Source: Aquatica leii (Eukaryota; Arthropoda; Insecta; Coleoptera; Lampyridae). Taken from it: DNA of 64,000 nucleotides. Position numbers and translations under genes: made by a program. The stretch covers positions 23,697,533-23,761,532 of the forward strand of contig CM069439.1 in NCBI GenBank assembly GCA_035610365.1. The letters are read 5' to 3'. The notes beneath the pieces were generated by a model that was not told where the DNA came from, made no database searches, and saw nothing but the letters and a program-made list of their open reading frames with translations. This document shows, one piece after another, positions 11,180 to 22,816 of the stretch (positions are counted from its first letter, which is position 1; each line of letters starts with the position of its first letter).

Positions 11180-11480
11180 TGTAATGATTACTAAAACTAA
11201 TTTATTTATACTAAAGATATGTACACGTTTATAACTAACCGAACTAATTAAATCTAAGAATATTTAATAAAAACACTTACATACACTAATTTATATAGTA
11301 CTATCACTTGAAAGATAATGTTCGCGGATAACTTCAGTTTAACACTTGTTTACATTAAAGTGACGCACGATTCTAATTCGTCGTATTTATCTCGACACGC
11401 GTTAATCACTTATTTATTTAAACTTGAATAAACTTCTTAACATTGCCGACTTCGAATTACTGCAATAACTGATAAAAGTC
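11180..11480 (-). repeat. Diverged LTR remnant of the 56.6-kb Gypsy family
   Basis: This aligns with the LTRs at 56587-57024 and 59420-59853 over about 300 bases. Shared stretches are ctaaaactaatttatt, atatgtacacgttt, aatatttaataaaaacactt and cttatttatttaaacttgaa. It begins at a TGTAA like those LTRs and decays near the other end. It is in the same orientation as they are and much more diverged, so it is an older solo LTR or fragment. Confidence 0.7.
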
Positions 11481-12110
11481 ACGAAGTTGAAGGCATTTTT
11501 GCTTCTGATTTGGTGATACCAGCATGTCGAGGAATTGGTACCATAAAATTTATTTCATCGGTTTTGTCACAGAATTAATAATAATAATAATCAGAAGCAA
11601 CTCTCTGAATATCGCAAAAATACACGCATTGACTTGCGCATGTATACGACTCCATTTTGGCAGAACAGAAATTTGATTTAACCTTACTTATGACTTTACT
11701 TTTGTTGTTTCGTTATGCTTTTAGTCGATCGGTGTTTTTAGTTATCTTGTTTGTTTTATGAGTTATTTATAGTTGTGTTTTGTTACATCAATTTTTTATT
11801 TAAATATGCTAAAAATCTATCTCGCTCACCTGAAATAGATGATACTCTTATTAACACGTGCATAATTATTCAAAAATATTTTAATTTAATTAATAGGCAA
11901 TCATTTGTAGCTTATATTTTTAGAAAAATGTTAACATATTGTGTGATACTGGATTGTTACACTAACAGTAAATTGTAGAAATACAACTTCTAAAAATGGC
12001 ATCGCTATCACGTGACACACACAAACGTACTCATCAAAGGTGCCGTTCTTTCCGAACAATAGCTTATATGTCGTTATGACGATTGTTATCGCATGGGTAC
12101 ACGTTATCTT
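11481..12110. other. No clear gene
   Basis: A plus-strand frame of 75 codons at 11751-11978 has no recognised motif. On the minus strand the part near 12000-12110 may continue the gag fragment at 12120, but stops make this unsure. Confidence 0.3.
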
Positions 12111-12119
12111 GCGTTAGCT

Positions 12120-12460
12120 AATACGGCAACATTATTAAAAACTGAGTTAACCTGTGTAGCCAAAATTGATTGAGTGGGCGATAGTAAACGTCCTAAGCAA
12201 AGACTACGTAGAATGTCGTCGCGAAATGCTGAGACGGTTAATAAGCTGACCCTTTAACGCCTCTTGATTACCATCAGTAAACGGTTTTTCTAAGACGTTT
12301 CGTACTTCAACAGATTATTTTAGATCAATATTAGCAATCATGTAATTCTAGCCTATTTTGTCTGCTGTAATTCCAACCAAAGCAAATTGTCCTTCAATTT
12401 GCAGAAACCACATGCAAAGATCTTCACACCAAAATTAAGGAATTCGAACTCCAACGCGCT
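12120..12460 (-). pseudogene. Ty3/Gypsy gag fragment
   Basis: On the minus strand, VGVRIP-x-FW, then DLCMWFLQIEGQFALVGITA and MIANIDLK, followed in another frame by ILRSLCLGRLLSPTQSILAT, match a common insect Gypsy gag. The family pattern has an F-W-x-E-D-P-x-x-W-F-x-x-IE motif, then an R-x-L-W-x-x-RLP-x-x-x-QAI-A motif. Two or more frame changes and stops are present. No zinc knuckle or pol was found beside it. It is an isolated remnant. Confidence 0.7.
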
Positions 12461-12830
12461 CAACGTAGACAGGAGCGGTTCTGATAGCGTTTCAAGTAGC
12501 GCTGTTAATGTTTGGGTTCTTTTTGAATTATGATTTTGTCGTTTTTAGTATAAAGATTAGCTGTTTTTTACTTGCGTTTCTAGTTTATTTGCCATTTTTG
12601 AATTTTGCTGTTGGTGAAACGCGTGGGAAAAAAAATAATTAATCAAACATAAATTTATTTATATAGGTATCTATGAACACTCATCGTGGTACCAACAGCT
12701 CGAACGCAAGAAGATTGCTCGAATAATCGTCGTGCAGAAACATTCATTTCAATTGAGAATTTGTGGCCCTGTAAAGGGCCTTTTTAACATTGTCGATCCG
12801 TTGCTTGGCGGAACGACCACGGCGAATCAC

Positions 12831-13909
12831 CTATTTGGGTATGAGGTGTTCAAAAATGCCTCCTGCTTGAACTGTACAATAAGTTAGCCGTTCAACAAAT
12901 CTTTTTCGTGTTTCGGCTAATTTACAAATGGTAATGGTAATGCCTGGCATATCACTTGAATTTCATCTTTTAGTACGTCCCTATTTTCATACCGTTTTCC
13001 TTTGAATAATTTTTCTTTTATGTAACTCCATAAAAAAAAATCTTACGGGTTTGAATCAGGTGACCTAGCAGGCCATGTAATGGGACCATTCTTGCCTATC
13101 CATTGATTTGGAAATAGTTCATTCAGAAGCCCAGTGTTCAGTCTAGCAGTATGAGCTGGAGCACCATCCTGCATAAAACAAACTTGGTGATTTTCACCCG
13201 CAACATCATTTAGTTGTGGAAATACTTCTTCTAGTAGAAGGTAATGATATTTTATAGAAGTAAGTGTACCTTCAATGAAAAAAGGACCAATAACATGACT
13301 TTCCAGCAAGCCCATCCAAACATTCACAGTTTGTCGCCATTGACTTGGTCCATTTACTAATTTGTGTGGATATTCGAGAGACCATGTACGATTATTTTGT
13401 CGATTTGGTTTTTCATCAAGTCCAAATGAACATTCATCCGAAAAACAAATGTTTTTTTTTACAAAATCGCGATTGGTATTGTTCATTTCGGTGATTATTT
13501 CACAAAATCTCATACGAGCATAATAATCGTGTGGTAATAATTCTTGATGGCATTGTCAACGGTAACTTTTAAAGCCCTCCTGTATGAGGTATCTGAATGC
13601 TGACGACCGAGGAACACCTGCATTAATTTCAATTTCTCGCAAACTAACATCAGGATCTTGGTCTACAGCTGCAAGAACTGCCAACTTCTGAGGGTTGTCT
13701 TCATGATCGTGTAAGGGTGGTGAACGCTGACATTTACATGGTGGATTTACGGAGCCAGTGGTTTCAAATAATTGTATCGTTTTTTTGATACTCTTTAAAA
13801 AAGGTATTGGTCTATCTGCGAAAAAACCAGCAAAGTCTTCTCGAGTTTGGACCTTTGAAACACCTCGAAAATATTGTTTTACCACAAGAATTTTTTCTTC
13901 TACATTCAT
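12831..13909 (-). pseudogene. DUF4817-type Tc1/mariner transposase, near full length, frameshifted
   Basis: An N-terminal helix-turn-helix region (13556-13909; EEKILVVKQYFRG, TREDFAGFF, DVSLREIEINAGVPRSSAFR) is followed by a DDE_3-type catalytic core (13043-13513). The core has CFSDECSFGL, CFMQDGAPAHTA and WPARSPDSNP, and the third acidic site lies in the adjacent DFFLW. A C-terminal tail with RKRFVERLTYC and FEHLIP ends at the stop at 12831. The order and the length of about 359 codons fit the family. There are frameshifts near 13515-13555, 13042 and 12990. No convincing terminal repeats were seen. Confidence 0.8.
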
Positions 13910-13989
13910 TTGCGAAGCTTGTAAAACAATTCTATCAAAACTGTCAACACTTCAAATGTTTTATAACAAATCAATGGTAACTTGATTTT

Positions 13990-14640
13990 TAATACCTATT
14001 TACTTGAACATAATTCAAGTTTATTTAATTTTGGAATCATAAGCTGGTTTATTAGCACGCAAATGCAAGCGCAATTTGGTTTTTTTAGCCTACAGAAAAT
14101 TTTCAAATCTAATTTTTTTACTCTTTGTTCTTTAAATTTCCATTTTCTCAAAAATAAAGTTGCATAATGTTGATTTGACGGGCTACAATTTAATTTTAGC
14201 ATCAATATTACTTTAAAAACCGAAGATAGCCGATCTGAGTCGCATGCGCGAAAAACCTTCAAAATTTCGAATTTGAAATGCCTGTAATTAATTTATTAAT
14301 TATCAAATTATAATCAAAGAATTGTTTTTAGAAACTTTTTAAGTGTCACTTTAAATCTGCGTCAAAATTTTTGCGATTTTTTAATTTGGGAAGCAGGAAA
14401 AAAATAATTTCAATTTTCCCATGTTAAATCCCATGGGGATTTTTTTTTTCTAAAAAAATCGTCGCAGACAAGATTCGAACCTAGATAATATTTCGAATTT
14501 CTGTTAAATTATAAATTAAATATCTAATAAACCGTTAGTGTTCAAAATTTTTATTTAAATAAATTGTTAGGAAGAATTATCTCAATAAGAAACTGTAAAA
14601 AGAATTCAAATAATTTACATACGCACAAAATAATATTTTC
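13990..14640. other. No recognisable gene
   Basis: AT-rich sequence with no supported frame. A minus-strand ggttcgaatctt at about 14470-14484 resembles an internal Pol III box B, but no matching tRNA half or box A was found. Confidence 0.3.
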
Positions 14641-14644
14641 TTTA

Positions 14645-15725
14645 CACACGTTGATTTTGATCTATAACTTTTTCGTTGATAGTCTTAGGAAACAATAATT
14701 TAATTTAAATAGAAATTAAGTAGAACAAATTTAAAAAACAATTGTCAGCAATCAAATCAATAAAAACAAATATTTTCAATTTTCAATAAATATTGTGCAA
14801 AACCTGAGCTCTGGTTTTATAAAAGTCGATTTAGTTCTATGTATTTGTTTTTAATTTGCCGTATGCTTCAATCGCGTTTGTATCCGTTGAGAAGTTTTTT
14901 CCTGACTGTAAGCAGTGATTTATCTCAATTTTTTTTGTAGATAAATACCTACGTAGGTATTTAACTATTATTAAATATATACGATAAATTCTTGTACACA
15001 CGCATAATTACAAGTTTATGCATGTTTTGTAAATAATTTAGATGCAAAGCTTTCATATTTTTTTCTCTTATCCCTGTTTAAGTTTAATATTTTTTGTAGT
15101 TTTCTGAAGATGAGCTTTATAATTGCAAGCTCGAAACATATGTAAAATACATTTTGAAAGTTTGAATTTATTATTGGTGGACTGATAATTTAAATAATAT
15201 TAATAAATAACCAATAACAATGTATCCACTTAACAATTTAATAATGTTTTTAACTTCAAATAAATTTTTCTCTAACAACTATTTTTTTACGTTGTTTAAC
15301 TCAAAAAAAAAAATAATTTTCGCGCTTTTGTTTTAATTTTGTTAGTACAATTATTGATTGTTTTTTTGTTAAAAATAACGTAAATAAAACTAACACTAAG
15401 AAACTTTCTCAAAGTACGGTAAAAGATGTATTTTAGTAGTACGGCGTTTTTGTATTTTATATTAATTAATTTTGCTTTAAACTTTGTTTTAGTATATAAT
15501 TGCAAATCCAAATAACTGTTAAATTCATTAACGATTTTTCTAAAACATGTATAAAGTTGCAAAACTAAATAAAAAACAAAGCTTATTAAAGGCAACAATG
15601 ATGAAAACAAAAACACAAAAAGTGTTATATTGTAGCAAAAAAGGCTTTTGTCTCAACACAATATTTTTTGTTTTAATTATCTAACTTCGTAATTAATATT
15701 TATTATATTATTAAATTATGTAAAA
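14645..15725. repeat. Dispersed non-coding repeat, copy B
   Basis: Two parts align with 28110-28890. The region at 14805-14880 (ctgagctctggttttataaa, then gtcgatttagttctatgt) matches 28193-28265, and 15600-15645 matches 28762-28800. Spacing and order are kept but the copies differ by indels. No coding frame is shared. This is the longest of three copies. Confidence 0.55.
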
Positions 15726-15756
15726 TAATCTATTCTAAAAGTTTTGAAAAACAAAC

Positions 15757-15835
15757 AATAATAATAATAATAATAATAATAATAACGCCTTTATTGAACA
15801 ATCTTCTACATTAATAAATTGTTTTTATATAATGG
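15757..15835 (-). repeat. (TAA)n microsatellite, likely 3' tail of a minus-strand LINE
   Basis: About nine taa/ata units (15757-15784) are followed by cgcctttattgaacaatc. Read on the minus strand this is an AATAAAGGCG-type end followed by (TTA)n. A simple-repeat tail after an AATAAA motif is common at the 3' ends of non-LTR elements. No RT was recognised upstream on that strand. Confidence 0.4.
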
Positions 15836-16400
15836 GTACAACAGAGCGAAGTTCAGTATGGTAGTAAACTACCGACTGCTCTTCCACTTAACCCCGATAT
15901 TACTTAATTACGAATATTACTTAGGGCATTCAAAAGCGAACATAAATTAACCGGATATTTGAAATAAAGACAAAAATCAATGAAATAGGTCTCATTAGTA
16001 GTAGTTAAACACCCAGACTTTTTAGACTTGGTCCCAGTCTCTCCTAGAGAGCCAAACCAAGAAGTAATTAACGAACTGATTAATTACTCGGAGTACGAGT
16101 TTGTGTCCTTTCCAAGAAAGTTGATCTTTGTCTTTGAGGGAATACTGAGTTTTAAACAGTCTTCCTGGTTTATATTATATGGATGTTTTTCTATTTCCAC
16201 AACTTTGCGGATTAGTCTGTAAGAAGCCGCCAATATCAAGAAGTTTTTTGTCTGTTATCTCTTCTGCGTTTTTTTTCTTCTTCTTGAACTTCACTTCTAT
16301 AAAGATTCTCTCTATAGCATTTTTCAATAACACGCTTATTCTTGTACAATACTGTAACTTGTACTTTATCTTTCTTGCTTAATTGTGTTGTGTTTTATCT
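15836..16400 (-). other. Unidentified, possible body of the LINE ending at 15757
   Basis: Both strands hold short frames. On the minus strand, stretches such as LLDIGGFLQTNPQSCGNRK and KDKDQLSWKGHKLVLRVINQ are open but not recognised. Its position next to a LINE-like tail suggests a truncated non-LTR element. I cannot name it. Confidence 0.25.
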
Positions 16401-16414
16401 ATACCTTGTGACAT

Positions 16415-17425
16415 AAAAAATGCAACACCAAGAGGGCGTTAGAATGTTTCGACCAAACTTGGCAGAAATGTTGAACTAGCTAACGGTGTTATCATGGTCT
16501 AGAAAATTTCAAGAACGTTGTAGACAAGGAAGTGGACAGCCAAGACAGACAAATGTAGTCCAAGACCCCTATCTTCGATTAATGGCATTAATAGACCGAT
16601 TCTCGAGTACAAAGTCAATAACCGTATGGTTTCGAAACGAAGAACGTCCTGTAACCCTTCGTAAAGTTTACCGTCGAATTAGAGCTGAGGGCTCGTCATC
16701 GACCGCAACGTTTGGAGTGGTGTACCTTGCAACTGGATTGGGATGTGAAATGGCATAAGGTGGTCTTCAGTGACGAATCCCGATTCTGCTTGGGAATCCA
16801 CGATGGTCGCATGATGGTCAGACGTAGACGTGGAGAACGTCGCAATGTGCAGTTTTCCGTTGAGAGGCAAGCTCATCACACTGTGGGGGTTATAGTATGG
16901 AGTGTTATTGTTTATGAAAGCAGGTCGCTGTTGGTATTCATCCGAAGCAATATGAATGCCCACCGATACGTTGATGAAGTGGTAGAACTCCATATTCTTC
17001 CATTCCTCCAAGAGATGAAGGACCCGATTTTTCAATAGGATAATGCCGGTTCCTACATTAAAAGACATTCTATAAAGCGCTTGAAAGTGGCTAACCTCAA
17101 TATCTCGCCCTGGCCACCCAAATCTACCGACCTTTCGCCTATCGAACATGTGTCGGACATAATGGGTAAAAGACTCAAGCAATTAGCGAATCTTCCACAG
17201 ACACTAAAGCTCTCCGGCATGAATTAAACATTGCCTAGGATGCAATACCTCAGGAAGGAGAGAGGAATCCATGCGACGAAGGATGCGGCAGTGTGAAACT
17301 AATAGGCGGGTGGTCCAACACATTATTAATAAAAAATGTGTACGATTTTTTTTTGTTATTGGTTGGTCTAAGCTCTCGGTTTTGAACGCCTTAGACATTT
17401 GATACCAAAACACTTACATTTTACT
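16415..17425 (+). mobile_element. Tc1-like DNA transposon, degenerate
   Basis: The left side starts with ataaaaaatgcaacaccaag (16413-16432), a sequence typical of Tc1-like inverted termini in insects. The coding remnant (16486-17300) has RQGSGQPRQTN, DPYLRLMALIDRFSS and TLRKVYRRIRAEG. The catalytic-core traces are HKVVFSDESRFCLGIHDGR, VERQAHHTVGVIVWSVI and LSPIEHVSDIMGKRL in shifted frames. At least three frameshifts and several stops occur. The expected right terminus is diverged (accaaaacacttacatttta, about 17403-17422). Confidence 0.75.
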
Positions 17426-17599
17426 GTAACTGTAAGAGCATTCTTATATAAAAATTTAATGCGTGTGTACGTTTTATTTATGAATCTTTTGATTTTTATT
17501 TCTAACAAATCAGAAGTGGAATTTCAAGAATCCACAATTGTTCACTTGCAGACTTAATGTTATTGAACGTTTGTAGTGTGTAAGTGTAATATGTGTTTG

Positions 17600-18340
17600 T
17601 GTTTTATGTACTGCGTCATCTGAATTGTCAGTCTTTTACGCTTCCCTTTTCCCACACCAACGGCGTGAGTAATAGTAATGTGAACGATACACTGTCGACG
17701 TCGCGACACAAAAAAGATAAGAAAAAAATTCGCAAACTTGAGAGACGTCTTTGCAGATTGGAGAACCGACGTCGAGTGACATGTCACCCAAAGGATGAAA
17801 ATTTGATCCTTAAGTATGATCCGCAAAACGCTGATTAAGCGGTAGATGTGTGGGTTCGTTGCGTTGACGAACAATTATCAATGGGATAATTTGACCATCG
17901 TTAGGCTTATGTCTAACCGTCTACTAGGTATGGCTCGACGCTGGTATGACACACAAAAACAGAACAGTTAACTACAAGTTGGAACACGATTTAAAAAAAG
18001 TTGATAACGCAGTTTTCAAAGCCGTTACCGTTTGAAAAATTTCTGCGAGAAGCTGCCTTGTATGAAACGTACGTTGGACAAGATTTAAGCCAATACTGCT
18101 TTACTAAACTAGATAAACTCAGAGCGCTCAAACTAGTAATCCCTGATTTGCACCGAGTGGATGCTGGAATCACTGATGAAAACTATGCCAGATCTGCGTA
18201 AGCCACGCGTTTTCAAGCTACGAGCAAATTATACGCTTATTTGAGCACGCTGGGAAATACGCCCAAGAAGTTACCTCAACTAGAGATCACCGGTCATAAA
18301 AGACGATTTCAACAACATCATGTGCCATCCGCAAGTCAAT
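17600..18340 (+). pseudogene. Ty3/Gypsy gag, broken
   Basis: A basic coiled stretch (DKKKIRKLERRLCRLENRR, about 17715-17775) precedes a gag-like region at 18001-18200. That region has FEKFLREAALYETYVGQDLS, YCFTKLDKLRALKLVIPD and GITDENYARSA. This resembles gag of an insect Gypsy-type element. It is followed in the same direction by protease and RT remnants. Stops lie near 17836 and 17990, and no zinc knuckle remains. No LTR pair was found. Confidence 0.6.
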
Positions 18341-18389
18341 CAATTTTCGAAAGGTACTAAAACATGACACCAAGTTAAACTAGCGGCCA

Positions 18390-18790
18390 ATGAAGTTAAT
18401 GCAGTAAGAAAACAAACAATTGTGAACCCATACGTCATGTCTGCTATTCTGAACGGTAAAAAATTGAAATGTTTAGTAGATACCGGGAGTGTTTGCACCA
18501 TAATTCGCCAGTGTGTGGCAACTAAACTCGGATTACTGCCGTGACAAGAGAACACTGTATTACGTAGTTTTGACGGGAACTATGTCGTGAGTGTGGTTGA
18601 CATAGAACTAAACCTACGAGTAGGTAAATCAAACGCGGTGATACAAGTAACTGTGGTTAATGACGACAAATTATTGTATGACTGCATTATTGGTCGCGAT
18701 TTTTTAAACTTGCCAAACGTTATGCACTCAAGTGCGCATTTTACAGTTCATTGAAGAAAAGCAAGTGTGTGGACTCGAAGTCTATAGTAA
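18390..18790 (+). pseudogene. Ty3/Gypsy aspartic protease, broken
   Basis: ILNGKKLKCLVDTGSVCTII followed by VATKLGLLP (18455-18540) contains the active-site DTGS of a retropepsin. A frame with VDIELNLRVGKSNAVIQVT and YDCIIGRDFLNLPNVM (18597-18725) supplies the usual GRDFL motif. A stop interrupts the two at 18541. The domain would process the polyprotein. Confidence 0.75.
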
Positions 18791-18972
18791 AGACAAAGAG
18801 TGCAAAATAATGTTTGGAGACGACATCACAGACGATGATAAAGTAAAGTGTAAATAACTATTACATGTATTAAGTGATCGAATTTCGACCTCTGTGGGAA
18901 ACACTGATACTACAAAGCTAGAAATAAAGTTAGTCACACAGGATCCTATTTGTTGTTACTCGTAGGTACCGG

Positions 18973-19440
18973 ATGTCACCACATGAGAAACAAATTCTAA
19001 AAGGTATTGTTAGTAAATTGTTGACGAATGGAATTATTATAGAGTCCAACTCGGACTACGCCAGTCCAGTACTCGTGAAGAAGAAGACCGGTGACTACAG
19101 ACCCTTGTTGAAGATCAGCTCGACCATCTTGGTGGTGACGGGTAAGGTGGTAAGTTTAAGTACTTCACAGCGCTTGACAAGTTTTCGGCATTTTATCAAG
19201 TGTCGATCAATGAAGATTCAATTAATAAAACTTCATTCATTACACCTGATGCTCATTATGAGTTTTTACGCATGCCGTTCGAAGTTTGTAATTCACCGGC
19301 AGTTTTCCAAAGACTAATGGACAAAGTGCTTGGGTCATTACAAAATACAATAGCGTTTCTTTACATAGACGATGTAATTATTCTATCGACAGTTGTGGAG
19401 AACGAACTCCATTGCTTACAGTTAGTTCTAGTTAAACATT
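18973..19440 (+). pseudogene. Ty3/Gypsy RT fragment
   Basis: EKQILKGIVSKLLTNGIIIE and SDYASPVLVKKKTGDYRP (18985-19100) give the fingers. KYFTALDKFSAFYQV (about 19150-19205), YEFLRMPFEVCNSPAVFQRL (19257) and IAFLYIDDVIILS (19350-19390) give the palm, with YIDD intact. Several codons between GDYRP and the palm have been deleted and the frame shifts. RNase H and integrase do not follow. The remnant stops near 19440. Confidence 0.8.
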
Positions 19441-19700
19441 TCTGCCAGCTTGGTCCAAAAACTCTAATACCGTCTTGGTGTTGCATTTTTTATGTCACAA
19501 GAGTATATTTTATTTTTACTTGTTAATCTGTCTACTTAACGGATTAACGCGCGTAATTGCAATGTTTTATTAATGTGAAATAAAAGCAAATAATTAAATA
19601 AACAAACAAGTAGTAAAGTATAATTATTTGAATGTTGTTATAGTTAGTGGTTTTACTCTTACGAGTCGAAGCTTTCGCCCGTTTGGGTTCTTGGACGAAC
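19441..19700. other. No recognisable gene; possible LTR or leader sequence
   Basis: AT-rich sequence ending in gtcgaagctttcgcccgttt (19666-19685), after which the LINE ORF1 begins. No repeat partner was found in the window. Confidence 0.3.
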
Positions 19701-19809
19701 TAGGTAAGCTAAGAATAGATAACTAGACGGGCAACGCTAAGCCCACCAGTAGATAAACAACACACCACATACAAGCTAACACCATACAATAAAGGAAACA
19801 CAACAAAAG

Positions 19810-20600
19810 AAGAACAGTACAGAAGAGAGAGGTACAATATAGAAGAATTACTAGGTAAAATTAGCAATAAGCTTGAAGCAATAGATGAAAGGAACAAACG
19901 AATTGTAACAAAAATAAACGCCCTGCAATTAGAAATACAAAATGTAAAAAGTGATAATCAAAAACTCAAAGAAATGAATAAAAAAATTAAACGCCCAAAT
20001 TATTGAAGAAAGCATAAGAATGAAATCTCTAGAGAAAGAAATACGCAAAAACAAAATAATTATACAAGAAATAAAAGAAAACGAGAATGAACAGGAACCA
20101 ATACTGATGGAAGAAAGAAGAAAAATTATAAGCAAAATGGAAATATTAAACATAGAAACGGAACGAAGCGAAATAAAGAGAATAGATAGGAAATCACAAA
20201 AACAAGGGAAAAATAGACTAGTTGTTATAGAATTTAACTCATGGAATGAATGAAATGGAAAGCAACTAATAAATTCAAAGGGACAGAGATCTGGATTTTA
20301 GAAGATTATACAAAACAGGTACGGCTACAAAGAAGAACATTAATAACCTATTTGAAAGAAGCGAGAACAAAGCAATTCAAAACAAATCTTTTCGGAATAA
20401 ACTAATAATAAATGGAGAATACTACACACACGAGCAATTACAACAGCAAGAAAAAGACGCTTTAGAAAATGAGAACGAAGAGGCGAAAAGCAAAAAAAGA
20501 TCAGCGACAGAAAGATCACCGGACGAACAAAGAAAACTCAAAGAAAACAACAATAAAAGAATAGCTCAAGAAGCAGAAAATTCCAACGACGAAAAATGAA
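19810..20600 (+). pseudogene. LINE ORF1 (coiled-coil protein), broken
   Basis: Frames with YNIEELLGKISNKLEAIDER, INALQLEIQNVKSDNQKLKE and MKSLEKEIRKNKIIIQEIKE indicate a long heptad-rich coiled coil. KNRLVVIEF and a basic tail with LIINGEYYTHEQLQQQEKD follow. Coiled-coil ORF1 proteins of this kind bind element RNA. The frame breaks at about 20000, 20252 and 20330. Confidence 0.65.
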
Positions 20601-20639
20601 GCCAAACTAAAAAAAATACAAAAAATAAAAATTAGACGA

Positions 20640-21785
20640 GGAAATGGATAAGAGCAAAAAGACAAGAAAGAATCGAACTAAGGCAAGATCAGAAACATAG
20701 AACATAAAAACATTATTAGAAATAGGAAACACAGAAATAGTAAATAAGAAAATGCAAAGATATAAAATAAATATATTAGCACTACAAGAGGTGAGATGGA
20801 GAGATAAAGGCCGATTAGGTAAAGAAAAATACTCAATAATGTAGGCAAGAGAAGAAAAACAAGGAAGTAATGAAACAGCGTTTATGTTAGATAAAAAATA
20901 TAAAAACCAAGTACTAGAATTCAAGGAAATAAATGGAAGAATCCAAATAGCAAATATTTCTATAATAGATGTACATATATGCATCAACTAAAGTAGCAAA
21001 AAATGAAGAAAAGGACATATTCTACAAAACTAGAAAGTACATGCAAAAAAATCCCAAAACACGACACGCTAATATTGCTAAGGGACCTGAAAGCAATGAT
21101 AGGAAAAGAAGAGCACATACAAAATGTAGCAGGCAAAGAAACGCTGCATGGAAAAACCAATGATAATGGAACAAGATTATGTAACTTAGCAGAATAATTT
21201 AAGTTGTTCATAGCAAGCACAAAGTATACATACATAAAAAAGAGCATAAAATCACATGGACAAGACCAGGACAACAAGAAGGAAACCAAATAGACCACAT
21301 CCTAATACAAAAGAAAAGAGAAAGTATAATACAAGATGTAAGATCCTATAGATGAACCAGTGTAAATACAGACCACTACTTAGTAATAGCCAAAACAAAG
21401 TTAAGAGTGGCAAGAGATAACAAAACCAAAACAATAACAGAAAAATGGAATATTGAGAGTTTAAATAATGAAGACAACAAAAAAAAGTTTTAAGAAGAAG
21501 TCAAAATACAACTAGGAAGAAGAAACAAAAATAAAAACATAGAAGACGAATGGAAAAACATACAAACTGCAATAATCGAAACATCAAAAAAAAACCATCA
21601 AGAGAAAACAAATAAAACAGAAATAATTGATACGACGATGAATGCGATGAAATGATGAAAAAAAGAGAAAGGCAAGATTAAAATAGATAAGAACAAACAA
21701 AGAAAACGGTTATGAAAAGTACAGGCAAATACGAAAAGACAGAATAAAACTAATAAAAAACAAGAAGCTGAAATGGCTAAAAGCA
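20640..21785 (+). pseudogene. LINE ORF2 endonuclease region, heavily decayed
   Basis: The best stretch reads YKINILALQEVRWRDKGR (about 20760-20815), the E-containing motif of AP-type endonucleases (LALQETRW-like). KYSIM and KEINGRIQIANISIIDVHI follow. Further traces to 21460 (for example TRPGQQEGNQIDHIL) are in shifting frames. The region then enters the linker before the RT (KKRRIKKRRKWLK-like, near 21770), where the PLE has inserted. Confidence 0.55.
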
Positions 21786-21889
21786 AGAATGGAAGCTGTT
21801 GAGTCTTCTATAAGACATCTTCCTCGCCACATCTCAGATCCCATTCGTATTAACACTGGCAAAATCCTTGAATCATCTAAAATTGCTAA

Positions 21890-22816
21890 ATCCAACATTT
21901 CTAAGTCGGAAGAGTCGCTCTAAAAAGTCTTCGTAAGAACCCGGATAGTATTGGTATTCCAACCGACAAAGGCAACGCTACTGTAGTTTTGAACCAAATT
22001 GATTATGTTGCGAAAATCAATTCTATTTTATCTGAGGAAACTTACGCTCTTCTAACTCACAACCCCACTTCGAGGATTGAACGTGAGGTCAGCCAAATCA
22101 TCAAATCTTTTAATCTACCTCCTGAAACTAAACGTCGACTTACCCTATCAGATTCTAAACCACCTCGTCTATACCGATTTCCCACAATTCAAAAACAAGG
22201 TATTCCTTTTGGACCTATCGTCAGTACTATCCAATCTCCTACATACAAGCTAGCCAAGTTCTTGTCCAACATTTTTGCGAGTTTACAAGTAAAACCTCTT
22301 CTCACATCCTCAACTGTCAGTATTTTATTTAACGTCTAGAAACTATAAAACTTGAACCCCAAGATCTTCTGGTGAGCTTTGGTGTTACTTCACTTTTTAC
22401 TAAAGTTTCTATTAAGGATTCGCTTATTATCATCAAACAGATTCTGTCTCAACATGGCAAGGACTTGAGTTTGGTTCCTCTTATTGTTAGCTGTCTATCC
22501 TCTACTTACTTCCAATTTGATAACAAGTTTTACAAACAGGTTTTTGGTGCTGCTATAGGTTTTCCTCTATCAGCTGTTGTAATCAATATTAAAACCTAAA
22601 GTGTGGTTTAGGTATGTTGACGACACGTTTATTGTTTGGTCTCATCGTCATTTTTTCTTGATCATCTTAACAATCAACACTTAGATATCAAATTTACTAT
22701 GGAAATCGAAAGTAATGATTCTCTTCCATTTCTTGATGTTCTTGTGACTGGTAAGCCCGACGGACTTCTGGGTCATTCTGTTTATCGCAAACCCACCCAT
22801 ACGGACAGATACCTTC
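21890..22816 (+). pseudogene. PLE1 RT, frameshifted
   Basis: LNQIDYVAKINSILSEETYA and LSDSKPPRLYRFPTIQKQGI (21989-22339) form the fingers, followed by IVSTIQSPTYKLAKFLSNIF. A palm with FGVTSLFTKVSIKDSLIIIK (22380) and KPKVWFRYVDDTFIVWSH (22590-22650) follows, with the catalytic YVDD intact. LDHLNNQHLDIKFTMEIES leads into SLPFLDVLVT. Breaks lie at 22337, about 22380, 22600 and 22660. Compared with PLE2, a stretch before the YVDD motif is missing (about 22590). Confidence 0.8.

Noticed and set aside
11751..11978. A 75-codon plus-strand frame as a small gene
   Set aside because: No motif, no homologue in the window, and its composition is that of the AT-rich background.
12640..13990. Terminal inverted repeats around the DUF4817-type transposase
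   Set aside because: Only a weak ataggtat/taggtatt similarity was found on the two sides, no better than chance in AT-rich DNA.
14468..14490. A box B-like ggttcgaatctt suggesting a tRNA or SINE
   Set aside because: No box A, acceptor or anticodon stem could be found at the right spacing.
15296..15616. A 106-codon hydrophobic frame on the minus strand
   Set aside because: It lies in dispersed repeat copy B. It has no conserved match in the other copies and no motif.
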